Source: Lachnospiraceae bacterium | Lineage (GTDB): Bacteria; Bacillota; Clostridia; Lachnospirales; Lachnospiraceae | Reading direction: 5' to 3' | DNA: 64,000 bases | NCBI GenBank assembly: GCA_902363835.1 | Contig: CABJBM010000010.1 | Span: 124,001-188,000, forward strand | Shown: positions 35,216 through 43,526 of the stretch, in pieces | Position numbering within the stretch: the first letter of the stretch is position 1 | Layout: every line of letters starts with the position of its first letter | Position numbers and translations under genes: made by a program | The notes under the pieces: generated by a model | Seen by the model: the letters and a program-made list of their open reading frames with translations, nothing else | Databases searched by the model: none | Told to the model about the DNA's origin: nothing

Positions 35216-35296
35216 TTCCAAAAATGGAAAGGGCCGTATGAAGAATTCCCAATTATTTCCACTGGAAAAATGGAAACAGGAGTGTTATCATATGTT

Positions 35297-35324
35297 TGTA
35301 ACATAAATGTAACATAAATGTAAC
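35297..35324 (+). promoter_or_regulatory. Three WalR-like TGTAAC direct repeats
   Basis: TGTAAC repeats three times with an 11-bp period (35297, 35308, 35319), each spaced by ATAAA. This fits the WalR/YycF pattern TGTWAH-N5-TGTWAH; a PhoP-type reading on the other strand is also possible. It lies 23 bp before the CAP-domain gene start. Confidence 0.5.
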
Positions 35325-35346
35325 AATTTCAAAGGAGGCAAATGAA

Positions 35347-36132
35347 TTGAGAAAACTAACGGCACTTGGAATGATTACACTTACTTTAACGAGTATGATA
35401 CCATTGACAGCGAATGCAGCAGTGGCCAGACCTTACAGTCAATGTAACAATGGAAGAAATGTTGTGACAGTGAGCAGCAACTGCAATTTGGATGATTTAA
35501 AAGCTAAATTAAAGCAGTTCGGAATTGACGGAAACAGCGCCAACTGGTCTAAAGTTATCAATGGCAGCAATAATGGTAAAACCTGCAATAATGGAAATAG
35601 CGGCAATACCGGAAATACTGGAGATACTGGAAACACTGGAAATACCGGAAACACTGGAAATACCGGAAACACTGGAGATACCGGAAACAATGGAAATACC
35701 GGCAACAACGGCAATGACACAAATACACCGGATGATTCCACCGGAAATACCTCCAACAAGTCTTATACCCAGCAGGTAGTGGACCTTGTAAATGCTGAAA
35801 GAGCAAAAGAAGGACTTTCCCCTCTTACCATTGATCCTAAAGTGGAGAAGGCTGCAACAGTAAGAGCCAATGAAATCCAAACAAGTTTTGATCATGTACG
35901 TCCAAATGGCAGTTCATTTTCAACTGCTTTAAAGGAGCAGGGCGTGGACTATCGCGGTGCAGGCGAGAATATTGCATGGGGACAGAAGACTCCTCAAGAT
36001 GTTGTAAACGCCTGGATGAACAGTGCGGGCCACCGTGCAAACATTATGAATAAAAGCTATACACATATCGGAGTAGGTAATACTCAGAATAGTTCCGGAA
36101 CTCAGTACTGGGTACAGTTATTTACATATTAA
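35347..36132 (+). CDS. Secreted CAP/SCP-domain protein (YkwD-like)
   Basis: 261 residues. Signal peptide (LTALGMITLTLTSMIPLTANA), a short N-terminal region with Cys, a low-complexity NTGNTG linker (about residues 82-125), and a C-terminal CAP domain (140-261) with VVDLVNAERAKEGLSPLTID, GENIAW and AGHRANIMN, including the conserved His/Glu residues. Exported, probably cell-wall associated. The start is TTG at 35347: AGGAGG is correctly spaced, and the nearer ATG is followed by a stop. WalR-like repeats upstream fit cell-envelope control. The role of bacterial CAP proteins is not settled. Confidence 0.85.
   Translation: MRKLTALGMITLTLTSMIPLTANAAVARPYSQCNNGRNVVTVSSNCNLDDLKAKLKQFGIDGNSANWSKVINGSNNGKTCNNGNSGNTGNTGDTGNTGNTGNTGNTGNTGDTGNNGNTGNNGNDTNTPDDSTGNTSNKSYTQQVVDLVNAERAKEGLSPLTIDPKVEKAATVRANEIQTSFDHVRPNGSSFSTALKEQGVDYRGAGENIAWGQKTPQDVVNAWMNSAGHRANIMNKSYTHIGVGNTQNSSGTQYWVQLFTY
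35593..35720 (+). repeat. Tandem repeat encoding Asn-Thr-Gly linker
   Basis: Repeated 9-15-base units (GGAAATACCGG and variants) encoding GNT repeats inside the CAP-domain gene. Such repeats tend to vary in copy number between strains. Confidence 0.85.
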
Positions 36133-36144
36133 TTAACTGAGTGG

Positions 36145-36196
36145 AATAATCCAAATCCTGTTGTAATGAATTACAATGGATTTGGATTATTTTATT
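36145..36196 (+). terminator. Long-stem terminator after the CAP gene
   Basis: AATAATCCAAATCC pairs with GGATTTGGATTATT, with an inner TTGTAAT/ATTACAA stem, followed by TTATTTTA. Confidence 0.8.
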
Positions 36197-36214
36197 TTAC
36201 TGAAATTTTTGTGG

Positions 36215-36243
36215 TTGAACTTTATAAAAGAAATAGTTATACT
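36215..36243 (+). promoter_or_regulatory. Promoter of the GGDEF/HD-GYP gene
   Basis: TTGAAC, 17 bp and TATACT, about 40 bp upstream of the start codon. Confidence 0.6.
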
Positions 36244-36283
36244 TAATTTATGCGGGGCCAGTCTGTAATATGGGGAATGAGCC

Positions 36284-39043
36284 ATGCAGGAAAGGGTATG
36301 TTTAACCAAAGCGATCAGGAAGATGAGATTACGAAGACCACGAAAATGCATGTCGATTCAAAATGTGACCATAGTCACATTTATCTGTCTGTTCCTTTTA
36401 TCCCTTGTGGGTATTGAAAAACTTGTGTTAAACAATTGGCAGTCTTCCATAACCAGAGAAACTGCCGGAATGTCTGAAAAGATGAACCAGGATGTGATGG
36501 AAAAGGTGAATTCATTTTTCAGGGTTCCGGTTACGGCAAATGAAATAGGAAAAAAGCTGATTGAAAATGAAACCATTGACTTTTTTGATGAAAAGAGCCG
36601 CAACTCTTTTTTTCTTGGCATTTTAAAATCTTATGGGAAAGAGATTTACAGTTTCTCTTACGCATCAATTGATGGAGAATATTATGCTGCCCTTAAAAAT
36701 AAAAAGGGTGAATTTGAACTCATAAAGAACAATAAGGAAACCGGGGGAGAATGCTGGTATTATTCCGTAAATGAAGATTTGACGGCAGGTGAATTTATGC
36801 GAAGTGCAGGTGCCCTTGATCCCAGGATGCAGGAATGGTATCGGGCGGCCGAAAAGGAGGGGGGACCCGCCTTTTCCTCTGTATATAAAGATTTTCACGT
36901 GGATGACCTGGCAGTATCTGTTTCGTGTCCTGTATATGATAAGGAAGGAAAGCTTATGGGCATTTTAGGGGCTCATATGCTTCTTTCTGACATCGGCAAT
37001 TATTTAAAAAGCGAGGCAGCCGGTGAGAGCGGTTATGTGGCTGTTATAGAGGAAGATACCCGGTATTTGATTGCAAATTCCATGGGGGAGAATAATTACT
37101 ACATAGCTTCCGATGGGTCACTTATAAGAAACACCGTCAATCACCTTTCTCTTCCTGCTGCAAAGAACAGTTATGAACAGTATCTTAAATCCCAAAAGGA
37201 AAAATTCTCTTTAAAGATCGGAGATGTGGACTGGTATGCTGACATACAGGAATACCAGAAAACAGGCCTTAACTGGATCATTATTTCCGCCATCCCGGGA
37301 AGCCTTTTGGCAGCGGAATTAAACCGGAATATTGGGGTTTCTGCAGAACTGGCGGTGATTGCCGGCATTCTTTCCATAGGGATCTTTTCCCTGATTATCC
37401 GAAGACTCTATAAGCCGATCAATGGCTTGCTTACGGTTGCTGAGGAAATCTCTGCCGGAAACTTAGAGCAAAGGGTGGAAATTGCAAGAAATGATGAAAT
37501 CGGAAGGATATCCAGAGTATTTAACCGGATGGCAGATAACCTGCTTGATATTGTCAAGCATCTGGAATACATTGTTGAAATGAGGACCAGGGAATTAAAC
37601 AAGGCAAATGAGGTATTAAAGGAGAATCAGTCCCAGCTTCATCTGATACTGGATACCACGGCGGAAGCCATATTTGGTACGGACTTAGACGGAAGATGCA
37701 CATTCTGCAACAAAAGCTGCCTTCATCTTCTTGGATATTCAAAGCCAGAGGATTTGCTGGGAGTTGACATGTGGTCTGTTTTATGCTGCAGCGGGCAGGA
37801 AGAACAGGACAATTCAAAGGGAAGGCAGTTTTTTACGGATTTTCTTTTTCCGGAACAAGAGGGCGGGGAAAAGACCGGTGTGATCAAACGGGCTGACGGT
37901 ATCTGTTTTTACGCGGAGTACCGGGCCCTGCCCCAATTAAAAGAGGAGAAGCATGTTGGATATGTCATCACCTTTTCCGATATTACCGAAAGAAAGAAGG
38001 GGGAGGAAAAGATCCGCTTTTTAAGCTATCATGATCCTCTTACCGGACTGGTAAACCGAAGATGCTTTGAGCAGGAGATAAAAGAGGCGGATGCCCAGCA
38101 AAACCATCCGGTTTCCCTGATTTTTCTTGATTTAAACGGCTTAAAGCTCATCAATGATACCTTTGGGCATACGTCCGGGGATGAATTCATCATTAAAGTT
38201 TCCCAGGTCTTAAAAAAGAACTGCAGGGAAGGTGATGTTGCCGCCCGCATAGGCGGTGATGAATTTACGGTTTTGCTGCCCAGGACTTCCAGGGAAGAGG
38301 CGGAGGAAATTGCCGGAAAAATAAAAAATCAGGTTGCCGGAGAAAAGGTAAACATGGTGTCATGCAGCGTTGCTGTGGGAATTGCCACAAAGGTCAAGCA
38401 CTGGCAGAGGATTGAACGGATCCTGGAAACAGCAGAAAACGAAATGTACAAGGAAAAGAGCACATCCTCCATAAACTTTGGAATTCATGCAATTAACGGC
38501 ATCATCACCTCTCTTCACATGAAAAGCCCATGGGAGAAACAGCACTCGGAAGAGGTCAGCAAGCTGTGCGAAAGGATCGGCATTGCCATGGGACTTCCTG
38601 AAACAGAGATTAAGAAGCTGCGGGATGGGGCATATCTTCACGATATCGGCAAGATCACTTTGAGCGAGTCCATTCTTGAAAAGACTCCCGAGCAGCTGAC
38701 TGAAGTTGAACATGAGATGATAAGGCAGCATCCGGCCATTGGATACCGTATCCTGAACCTGTCCCAGGAAACCCTGGACCTTGCAAACGGAGTGTACGGG
38801 CATCACGAATGCTGGGATGGTTCCGGGTATCCCAAAGGCTTAAAGGGAGAGGAGATTCCTCTTATTTCACGCATTCTATCTGTTGCAGAAGCCTATGAAC
38901 GGATCTTAAACCGGGAAAAGGACTGGAAAACGGGAACAGAAAAGGCGCTGAAGGCCATTTCACAGGGCTCCGGGCAAAAGTATGATCCGGCAATTGCCCA
39001 ATTGTTTGTCCGCATCATGAGAGAGGATCAGTACGCTGATTAG
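36284..39043 (+). CDS. Membrane sensor with Cache, HAMP, PAS, GGDEF and HD-GYP domains
   Basis: 919 residues. Membrane helix about 28-50, extracellular Cache-like sensor (50-350), second helix (355-375), HAMP (376-430), PAS (450-560), GGDEF (575-730) with intact RIGGDEF near 656, and HD-GYP (740-915) with YLHDIGK near 783 and HHECWDGSGYP near 838. Both catalytic signatures are intact, so it may both make and break cyclic di-GMP, with the sensor setting the balance. It has its own promoter and a very strong terminator and is not in an operon. Confidence 0.9.
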   Translation: MQERVCLTKAIRKMRLRRPRKCMSIQNVTIVTFICLFLLSLVGIEKLVLNNWQSSITRETAGMSEKMNQDVMEKVNSFFRVPVTANEIGKKLIENETIDFFDEKSRNSFFLGILKSYGKEIYSFSYASIDGEYYAALKNKKGEFELIKNNKETGGECWYYSVNEDLTAGEFMRSAGALDPRMQEWYRAAEKEGGPAFSSVYKDFHVDDLAVSVSCPVYDKEGKLMGILGAHMLLSDIGNYLKSEAAGESGYVAVIEEDTRYLIANSMGENNYYIASDGSLIRNTVNHLSLPAAKNSYEQYLKSQKEKFSLKIGDVDWYADIQEYQKTGLNWIIISAIPGSLLAAELNRNIGVSAELAVIAGILSIGIFSLIIRRLYKPINGLLTVAEEISAGNLEQRVEIARNDEIGRISRVFNRMADNLLDIVKHLEYIVEMRTRELNKANEVLKENQSQLHLILDTTAEAIFGTDLDGRCTFCNKSCLHLLGYSKPEDLLGVDMWSVLCCSGQEEQDNSKGRQFFTDFLFPEQEGGEKTGVIKRADGICFYAEYRALPQLKEEKHVGYVITFSDITERKKGEEKIRFLSYHDPLTGLVNRRCFEQEIKEADAQQNHPVSLIFLDLNGLKLINDTFGHTSGDEFIIKVSQVLKKNCREGDVAARIGGDEFTVLLPRTSREEAEEIAGKIKNQVAGEKVNMVSCSVAVGIATKVKHWQRIERILETAENEMYKEKSTSSINFGIHAINGIITSLHMKSPWEKQHSEEVSKLCERIGIAMGLPETEIKKLRDGAYLHDIGKITLSESILEKTPEQLTEVEHEMIRQHPAIGYRILNLSQETLDLANGVYGHHECWDGSGYPKGLKGEEIPLISRILSVAEAYERILNREKDWKTGTEKALKAISQGSGQKYDPAIAQLFVRIMREDQYAD

Positions 39044-39078
39044 GGACAGATGATATTTCATATCCGGTGTTATGCTTA

Positions 39079-39155
39079 CGGAAATACCTGCTTTCTGTGT
39101 TATATTTTAGTTTAGAGATTAAAATATAGCACAGAAAAGGTGTTTCCGTTTTTTT
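39079..39155 (+). terminator. Very long compound terminator
   Basis: TTTCTGTGTTATATTTTA pairs with TAAAATATAGCACAGAAA; an outer CGGAAA/TTTCCG and ACC/GGT extend the stem, followed by seven T. Ends the GGDEF/HD-GYP transcript. Confidence 0.85.
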
Positions 39156-39221
39156 ATTGTTCAGTTACAGCACATGTATTGTAACACTATAAAGCTGATA
39201 CCTTCCTTAAATATAAACATA

Positions 39222-39250
39222 TTGACAAACTCAATGCATAATTTTAACAT
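39222..39250 (+). promoter_or_regulatory. Promoter of tcyP
   Basis: TTGACA, 17 bp and TAACAT. It is overlapped on the downstream side by the ATACTAAAC box. Confidence 0.5.
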
Positions 39251-39263
39251 ACTAAACATATAT
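39249..39263 (+). promoter_or_regulatory. ATACTAAAC box at the tcyP promoter
   Basis: ATACTAAACATATA matches, base for base, the left arm and spacer of the palindrome at the cystine ABC promoter (41119-41142). The right arm is degenerate here. Probable shared operator for cystine uptake genes. Confidence 0.5.
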
Positions 39264-39612
39264 GTTATATAGATTAACATCCGCTGAAATCAGGCAGAAG
39301 TATTTCGCAGGTTTCATTGACCTGCCTTTACCGGACTTATATTAAGCGAATGTTTCCTGTGAATCTCTTTTTGCCGGATCACAGACAGGCAATAGCAGCT
39401 CTTTCAAAAACCGTATCATTAAGGTTGTTCTTTGTGAATATACTTTAACAATCCATGGGTGTTTGGGAAAATGAATATCTTGCCGTACATTTCCAAAACC
39501 GCCGTAGACTCAGCGTACCATGAAATGTTTCCGTAGATTTACAGCCGTTCCCCGTTAAACTGATTTCTGATGTTGCTGCGCTCAATATGTATGGTTCTTA
39601 AGGAGGATATTT

Positions 39613-41007
39613 ATGGATTTATTATGGACTTTGGTCACAATAGCTTTTGTACTTATACTTGCCGGTGTTCTGTACTATATGCAGAAGAAACATGTATCCT
39701 TTGCAAAGAGAGTATTTGCTGCCCTTCTTATGGGAATTGCAGCAGGCAGTATACTGCAGATTATCTTTGCATCTGACAGCCCAATACTTGCAACTTCGCT
39801 GGATTGGATATCCATTATTGGTACGGGTTATGTAAATCTTTTAAAAATGATTGTAATACCCCTTATTATGGTTTCCATTATATCGGCCATGGTTAATTTA
39901 AAATCCCATACAAGTCTGGGGAAAATCAGTACATATGTGCTTGCAACGTTACTGCTGACTGTGTTCATTTCCTCTTTGGTGGGCATTGCAACTGCAAATG
40001 TATTTCATCTGTCGGCGGAAGAAATAACAGTGGGCCAGGCAGAGTCAGACAGGGCCGAGTATCTGGAAGGAAAAGTTACAACCGTACAGGAACAGACCAT
40101 ACCACAGCAGATTTTAAGCTTTATTCCCCAAAATCCCTTCCAGGATATGACCGGCAGCAGGGCTACCTCTACCATAGCCGTGGTTATCTTTTCCGCATTC
40201 CTTGGCATATCCGCTTTGGGAATACAAAAGAAAAAGCCGGAGGAAGCGGAAACTTTCCGGAAAATCATTAATTCCCTCTATGCCGTAGTTATGCGGCTGG
40301 TAACTCTTATCCTGAGATTGACGCCCTATGGCATTCTGGCTCTTATGACAAAGACAATCGCCACCACCAATACAGCGGGCATTATTGCTCTGTCTAAGTT
40401 TGTCATTGCAAACTATGTTGCGCTGATCATCATGTTTGCCATACATCTTTTAATTATCCTGCTGATGAAATTAAATCCAATAACGTATATTAAGAAGACT
40501 TTCCCAACACTTACCATTGCCTTTACATCCAGATCCAGTGCAGGAACGCTGCCCTTAACCATTGAAACACAGACAAAAAAGCTTGGTATTCCTGATGGAA
40601 TTGCCAACTTTGCTGCATCTTTTGGAACAACAATCGGCCAAAACGGCTGCGCAGGCGTTTATCCCGCTATGCTGGCTGTCATGATCGCCCCGGTTGTAGG
40701 TATTAACCCTATGAGCATTGGTTTTATTATAAAACTGGCGATTATCGTTACAATCAGCTCCTTTGGCATTGCCGGTGTGGGCGGCGGTGCGACATTTGCC
40801 GCTTTGATGGTTTTATCGGCCATGAATTTACCTGTAGGTCTGGCAGGCCTGTTAATATCAGTGGAACCTTTAATTGACATGGGACGGACCGCCTTGAATG
40901 TAAATGATGCCATGCTGGCAGGCCTTGTAACAGCAAGGCTGACATCGGAACTTGATGTGAATTTGTATCATGCGCCTGTAGACGAAGATACGTCAGCATC
41001 ATTATAA
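39613..41007 (+). CDS. tcyP: L-cystine:cation symporter (TcyP/YhcL family)
   Basis: 464 residues, dicarboxylate/amino acid:cation symporter fold with about 8-10 membrane segments. It closely follows B. subtilis TcyP as I recall it: YYMQKKHVSFAKRVFAAL at the start, RATSTIAVVIFSAFLG, AFTSRSSAGTLPLTIETQ, IGQNGCAGVYPAMLA and EPLIDMGRTALNV near the C-terminus. It would take up L-cystine as a sulfur source. Its promoter carries the same box as the cystine ABC operon directly downstream, so both are likely controlled by cysteine availability. Confidence 0.9.
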   Translation: MDLLWTLVTIAFVLILAGVLYYMQKKHVSFAKRVFAALLMGIAAGSILQIIFASDSPILATSLDWISIIGTGYVNLLKMIVIPLIMVSIISAMVNLKSHTSLGKISTYVLATLLLTVFISSLVGIATANVFHLSAEEITVGQAESDRAEYLEGKVTTVQEQTIPQQILSFIPQNPFQDMTGSRATSTIAVVIFSAFLGISALGIQKKKPEEAETFRKIINSLYAVVMRLVTLILRLTPYGILALMTKTIATTNTAGIIALSKFVIANYVALIIMFAIHLLIILLMKLNPITYIKKTFPTLTIAFTSRSSAGTLPLTIETQTKKLGIPDGIANFAASFGTTIGQNGCAGVYPAMLAVMIAPVVGINPMSIGFIIKLAIIVTISSFGIAGVGGGATFAALMVLSAMNLPVGLAGLLISVEPLIDMGRTALNVNDAMLAGLVTARLTSELDVNLYHAPVDEDTSASL

Positions 41008-41045
41008 TACAGTTTTTTCAGAGCTGGTTTTGGCTCCAAGTATTG

Positions 41046-41075
41046 AGACTAACTTAAATCGGGTTAGTCTTTTCT
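41046..41075 (+). terminator. Intrinsic terminator of tcyP
   Basis: AGACTAAC pairs with GTTAGTCT, followed by TTTCTTG. Confidence 0.65.
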
Positions 41076-41094
41076 TGTTTAAGTTAAAAAAAGA

Positions 41095-41123
41095 TTGACA
41101 AATAGGCAAGACAACAATATACT
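41095..41123 (+). promoter_or_regulatory. Promoter of the cystine ABC operon
   Basis: TTGACA, 17 bp and TATACT, near consensus. Transcription would start near 41130, about 36 nt before the leader peptide. Confidence 0.8.
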
Positions 41124-41142
41124 AAACATATAGGTTTAGTAT
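41119..41142 (+). promoter_or_regulatory. Operator palindrome over the cystine ABC promoter
   Basis: ATACTAAAC-N6-GTTTAGTAT, a perfect 9-6-9 inverted repeat covering the -10 and start site, as for a repressor. The left arm recurs at tcyP. Confidence 0.65.
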
Positions 41143-41165
41143 GATTAAGGAGAAAGAGAAAAGAT

Positions 41166-41273
41166 ATGAAAACGAGCTGCAAGTGGAACATGAATCAATT
41201 GATGAAATGTTGTTGCTGTAGATGCTTCATGAGAAGAGATACAGTTTATTTGCGTGCGTGTCTTGGTTTCTGA
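41166..41273 (+). CDS. Cysteine-rich leader peptide (candidate attenuator)
   Basis: 35 codons, too short for usual gene calling. AAGGAG precedes the ATG, and the gene begins about 36 nt after the predicted transcription start. Seven Cys residues occur at positions 5, 15, 16, 17, 18, 20 and 32, with the run KCCCCRC at residues 14-20. It is followed by a 15-bp hairpin and the cystine ABC transporter genes. This is the layout of ribosome-mediated attenuation: low Cys-tRNA would stall ribosomes at the Cys run and alter folding downstream. The peptide itself is probably not functional. Confidence 0.7.
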   Translation: MKTSCKWNMNQLMKCCCCRCFMRRDTVYLRACLGF

Positions 41274-41347
41274 TTTCCAATTTTTTGTCTTGTGATACAG
41301 AGAAAATAAATGGAAGGAAGCAGGTATATGCGTATACCTGCTTCCTT
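41274..41347 (+). promoter_or_regulatory. Attenuator-like hairpins before the cystine ABC operon
   Basis: AAGGAAGCAGGTATA (41314-41328) pairs perfectly with TATACCTGCTTCCTT around a TGCG loop; the T-tract is weak (CCTTTGG). A possible competing stem joins TTTCCAATTTT (41274-41284) with AAAATAAATGGAA (41303-41315), touching the foot of the first stem. Confidence 0.5.
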
Positions 41348-41422
41348 TGGCATTTATTAATAAAAAGGGAGGAAGACAATTGATGAATCATATAAGAAAG
41401 AAGGAGGGGGAAAAGAAAAATC

Positions 41423-42082
41423 ATGGATTTTGAGTTTATCCGTGCATATATACCGCTGTATGCAGAAGCGGCAGGTATGACACTTCGAATATCTTTTCTG
41501 GGAATCCTCCTGTCAGCAGCCATTGGCCTTTTGTGCAGTCTGGTCAAGATTTTTAAAATACCGGTGTTAAAGAGTATTGTCAATGGCTATATTGAGTTAT
41601 CCAGAAATACGCCGCTTTTGATCCAGCTGTTCTTTTTATACTTTGGCCTTCCTAAAATCGGTATTGTTTTAAGCTCTGAAAGCTGTGCTGTGACAGGGCT
41701 GGCATTTTTAGGAGGAAGCTACATGGCGGAAGCCTTTCGCACGGGAATTGAGCAGGTACCGGTCATCCAGTCAGAATCGGGTCTCAGCCTGGGACTTACA
41801 AAATGGCAGGTATTCCAATATATCATCCTTCCTCAGGCGGTTACCACCTCAGTTCCCGTATTTTGTGCCAACATCATATTTCTCATAAAAGAAACATCGG
41901 TGTTCAGTGCGGTGGCACTGGCTGACTTAATGTTTGTGGCAAAGGATCTCATAGGAATTTATTATAAAACAGATGAGGCCCTCCTAATGCTGGTGGCAGC
42001 ATACTTAATCATTTTGCTGCCAATATCCTTACTCTGTTCCTGGATAGAAAGGAGGGTGCGTTATGCAGAATTTGGGAATTAG
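41423..42082 (+). CDS. Cystine/cysteine ABC transporter permease 1
   Basis: 219 residues, His/Glu/Gln/Arg/opine-type permease with about five membrane helices. It has the N-terminal LRISFLGILLSAAIGLLCSL, ELSRNTPLLIQLFFLYFGLP, and the EAA loop ESGLSLGLTKWQVFQYIILPQA. First structural gene of the operon, after the leader peptide and attenuator. AAGGAGGGG precedes the ATG. It overlaps the second permease by 20 bp. Substrate assignment rests on the binding protein and the Cys-rich leader. Confidence 0.88.
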   Translation: MDFEFIRAYIPLYAEAAGMTLRISFLGILLSAAIGLLCSLVKIFKIPVLKSIVNGYIELSRNTPLLIQLFFLYFGLPKIGIVLSSESCAVTGLAFLGGSYMAEAFRTGIEQVPVIQSESGLSLGLTKWQVFQYIILPQAVTTSVPVFCANIIFLIKETSVFSAVALADLMFVAKDLIGIYYKTDEALLMLVAAYLIILLPISLLCSWIERRVRYAEFGN

Positions 42083-42740
42083 GATCCTGTTTGAGGGAAA
42101 TAACTTTCTAAGGCTGTTAGGAGGCCTTTGGGTGTCTCTTAAGATCGCGGTCATATCCATGGTTTTATCCGTGGGACTTGGAATGATCCTTGGAATGGTG
42201 ATGACCAGCAAAAAAAAGCCGGTCCGGCTGTTTTCAAGGCTTTACCTGGAAACAGTCCGGATCATGCCTCAGCTGGTTCTTTTGTTTCTCGTTTACTTTG
42301 GGGCTGCAAAGCATTTGAATGTGAATTTCTCCGGAGAAATGGCAGCAATCATTGTATTCACCTTTTGGGGAACGGCTGAAATGGGGGATCTGGTGCGAAG
42401 CGCTCTGGAATCCATACCAGTCCATCAGTACCAAAGCGGCTTTGGTCTTGGTATGACAGAGCTTGCAGTATACCGGTATATTGTGATCCCCCAAACCATA
42501 AGAAGGCTGCTTCCGTCGGTTATGAACCTTTTAACCAGAATGATTAAAACCACATCGCTAGTTGTACTGATCGGCGTAATTGAGGTGGTGAAGGTTGGAA
42601 AGCAGGTCATTGATGCATCCAGGTACACGGTTCCTGATGCAGCCCTTTGGATATACGGGGTCATCTTCATCCTGTACTTTGTAATCTGCTACCCGTTTTC
42701 CAGGGCAGCCGCCCTGCTGGATAAAAAAATAAAGGATTGA
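42063..42740 (+). CDS. Cystine/cysteine ABC transporter permease 2
   Basis: 225 residues, same family as permease 1, with [20 protein letters not shown] and EAA loop [20 protein letters not shown]. The start lies inside the end of permease 1. The two permeases probably form a heterodimeric channel in the cytoplasmic membrane. Confidence 0.88.
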   Translation: MQNLGIRILFEGNNFLRLLGGLWVSLKIAVISMVLSVGLGMILGMVMTSKKKPVRLFSRLYLETVRIMPQLVLLFLVYFGAAKHLNVNFSGEMAAIIVFTFWGTAEMGDLVRSALESIPVHQYQSGFGLGMTELAVYRYIVIPQTIRRLLPSVMNLLTRMIKTTSLVVLIGVIEVVKVGKQVIDASRYTVPDAALWIYGVIFILYFVICYPFSRAAALLDKKIKD

Positions 42741-42745
42741 GAAAA

Positions 42746-43498
42746 ATGAATCAGGAAAAGATTTTAAAGACAGAGAATTTAAGGAAGTCCTATGAAAGCG
42801 GGCAGCCGGTTTTAAAGGATATTTCCTTTACCTTGGAAAAGGGAGAGGTCGTGGTGGTGGTAGGGCCTTCCGGCTGTGGAAAAAGCACCTTTTTACGATG
42901 TCTTAACATGCTGGAGCCCATTGATTCCGGTACCATCCGGTTTAAGGACCGGATCATTGACAGGAGCAAACGGGATGTTTATGAAATAAGACAGAAAATC
43001 GGCATGGTCTTCCAAAGCTATGATTTGTTCCCTCATAAGACTATTTTAGGGAACATTCTTCTGGCTCCTTTAAAGGTGCAGAAGAGGGATAAAAAAGAAG
43101 TGACAGAGGAAGCAGAACAGCTTTTGGCCAGGGTAGGGCTTTTGGATAAAAAGGATTCTTATCCCAGGCAGCTGTCCGGCGGGCAGAAGCAAAGAGTGGC
43201 CATTGTGCGGGCGCTTATGATGCATCCGGAGATCCTGCTTTTGGATGAGATCACGGCAGCCTTAGACCCGGAAATGGTGCGGGAGGTTTTACAGGTGGTG
43301 CTGGAACTGGCAAAGGACGGAATGACCATGGTCATCGTCACCCATGAAATGGAATTTGCCAGGGCGGTGGCTGACCGTGTTCTGTTCATGGATCAGGGCG
43401 TGGTGGTGGAAGAGAGCCGGCCGGAAGAGTTTTTTACCTCCCCAGGTACGGACAGGGCAAAGCAGTTTTTAAATACGTTTCATTATGAAGCGTTATAA
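42746..43498 (+). CDS. Cystine/cysteine ABC transporter ATP-binding protein
   Basis: 250 residues from ATG 42746 (AAAGGA 9 bp upstream; an in-frame TTG at 42737 is less well placed). Walker [11 protein letters not shown]-loop [13 protein letters not shown], signature LSGGQKQR, Walker [16 protein letters not shown]-loop VTHEM. Polar amino-acid uptake class (GlnQ/TcyN-like). It drives import through the two permeases upstream; Walker B has ITAALDP where most family members have PTSALDP. Confidence 0.92.
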   Translation: MNQEKILKTENLRKSYESGQPVLKDISFTLEKGEVVVVVGPSGCGKSTFLRCLNMLEPIDSGTIRFKDRIIDRSKRDVYEIRQKIGMVFQSYDLFPHKTILGNILLAPLKVQKRDKKEVTEEAEQLLARVGLLDKKDSYPRQLSGGQKQRVAIVRALMMHPEILLLDEITAALDPEMVREVLQVVLELAKDGMTMVIVTHEMEFARAVADRVLFMDQGVVVEESRPEEFFTSPGTDRAKQFLNTFHYEAL

Positions 43499-43526
43499 AA
43501 TAAAAAATTAAATGGAGGATACAATT

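Larger units (their letters stand above)
39156..39612 (+). other. Promoter region and long leader of tcyP
   Basis: About 350 nt lie between the probable transcription start (near 39257) and the tcyP ATG. I see a short GCAGGT/ACCTGC hairpin near 39308-39326, but no Cys-rich peptide, T-box, S-box or other riboswitch I recognise. AAGGAGG precedes the ATG. Confidence 0.4.

Noticed and set aside
35593..35720. CRISPR-like repeat array
   Set aside because: The repeats are short in-frame GNT codons inside the CAP-domain gene, without unique spacers.
35439..35895. Minus-strand ORFs over the CAP gene repeats
   Set aside because: Low-complexity shadows of the repeat in other frames, with no start signals.
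41008..41422. T-box or S-box riboswitch upstream of the cystine ABC operon
   Set aside because: No T-box sequence (TGGNACCGCG) or SAM-riboswitch core seen; the Cys-rich peptide explains the leader better.
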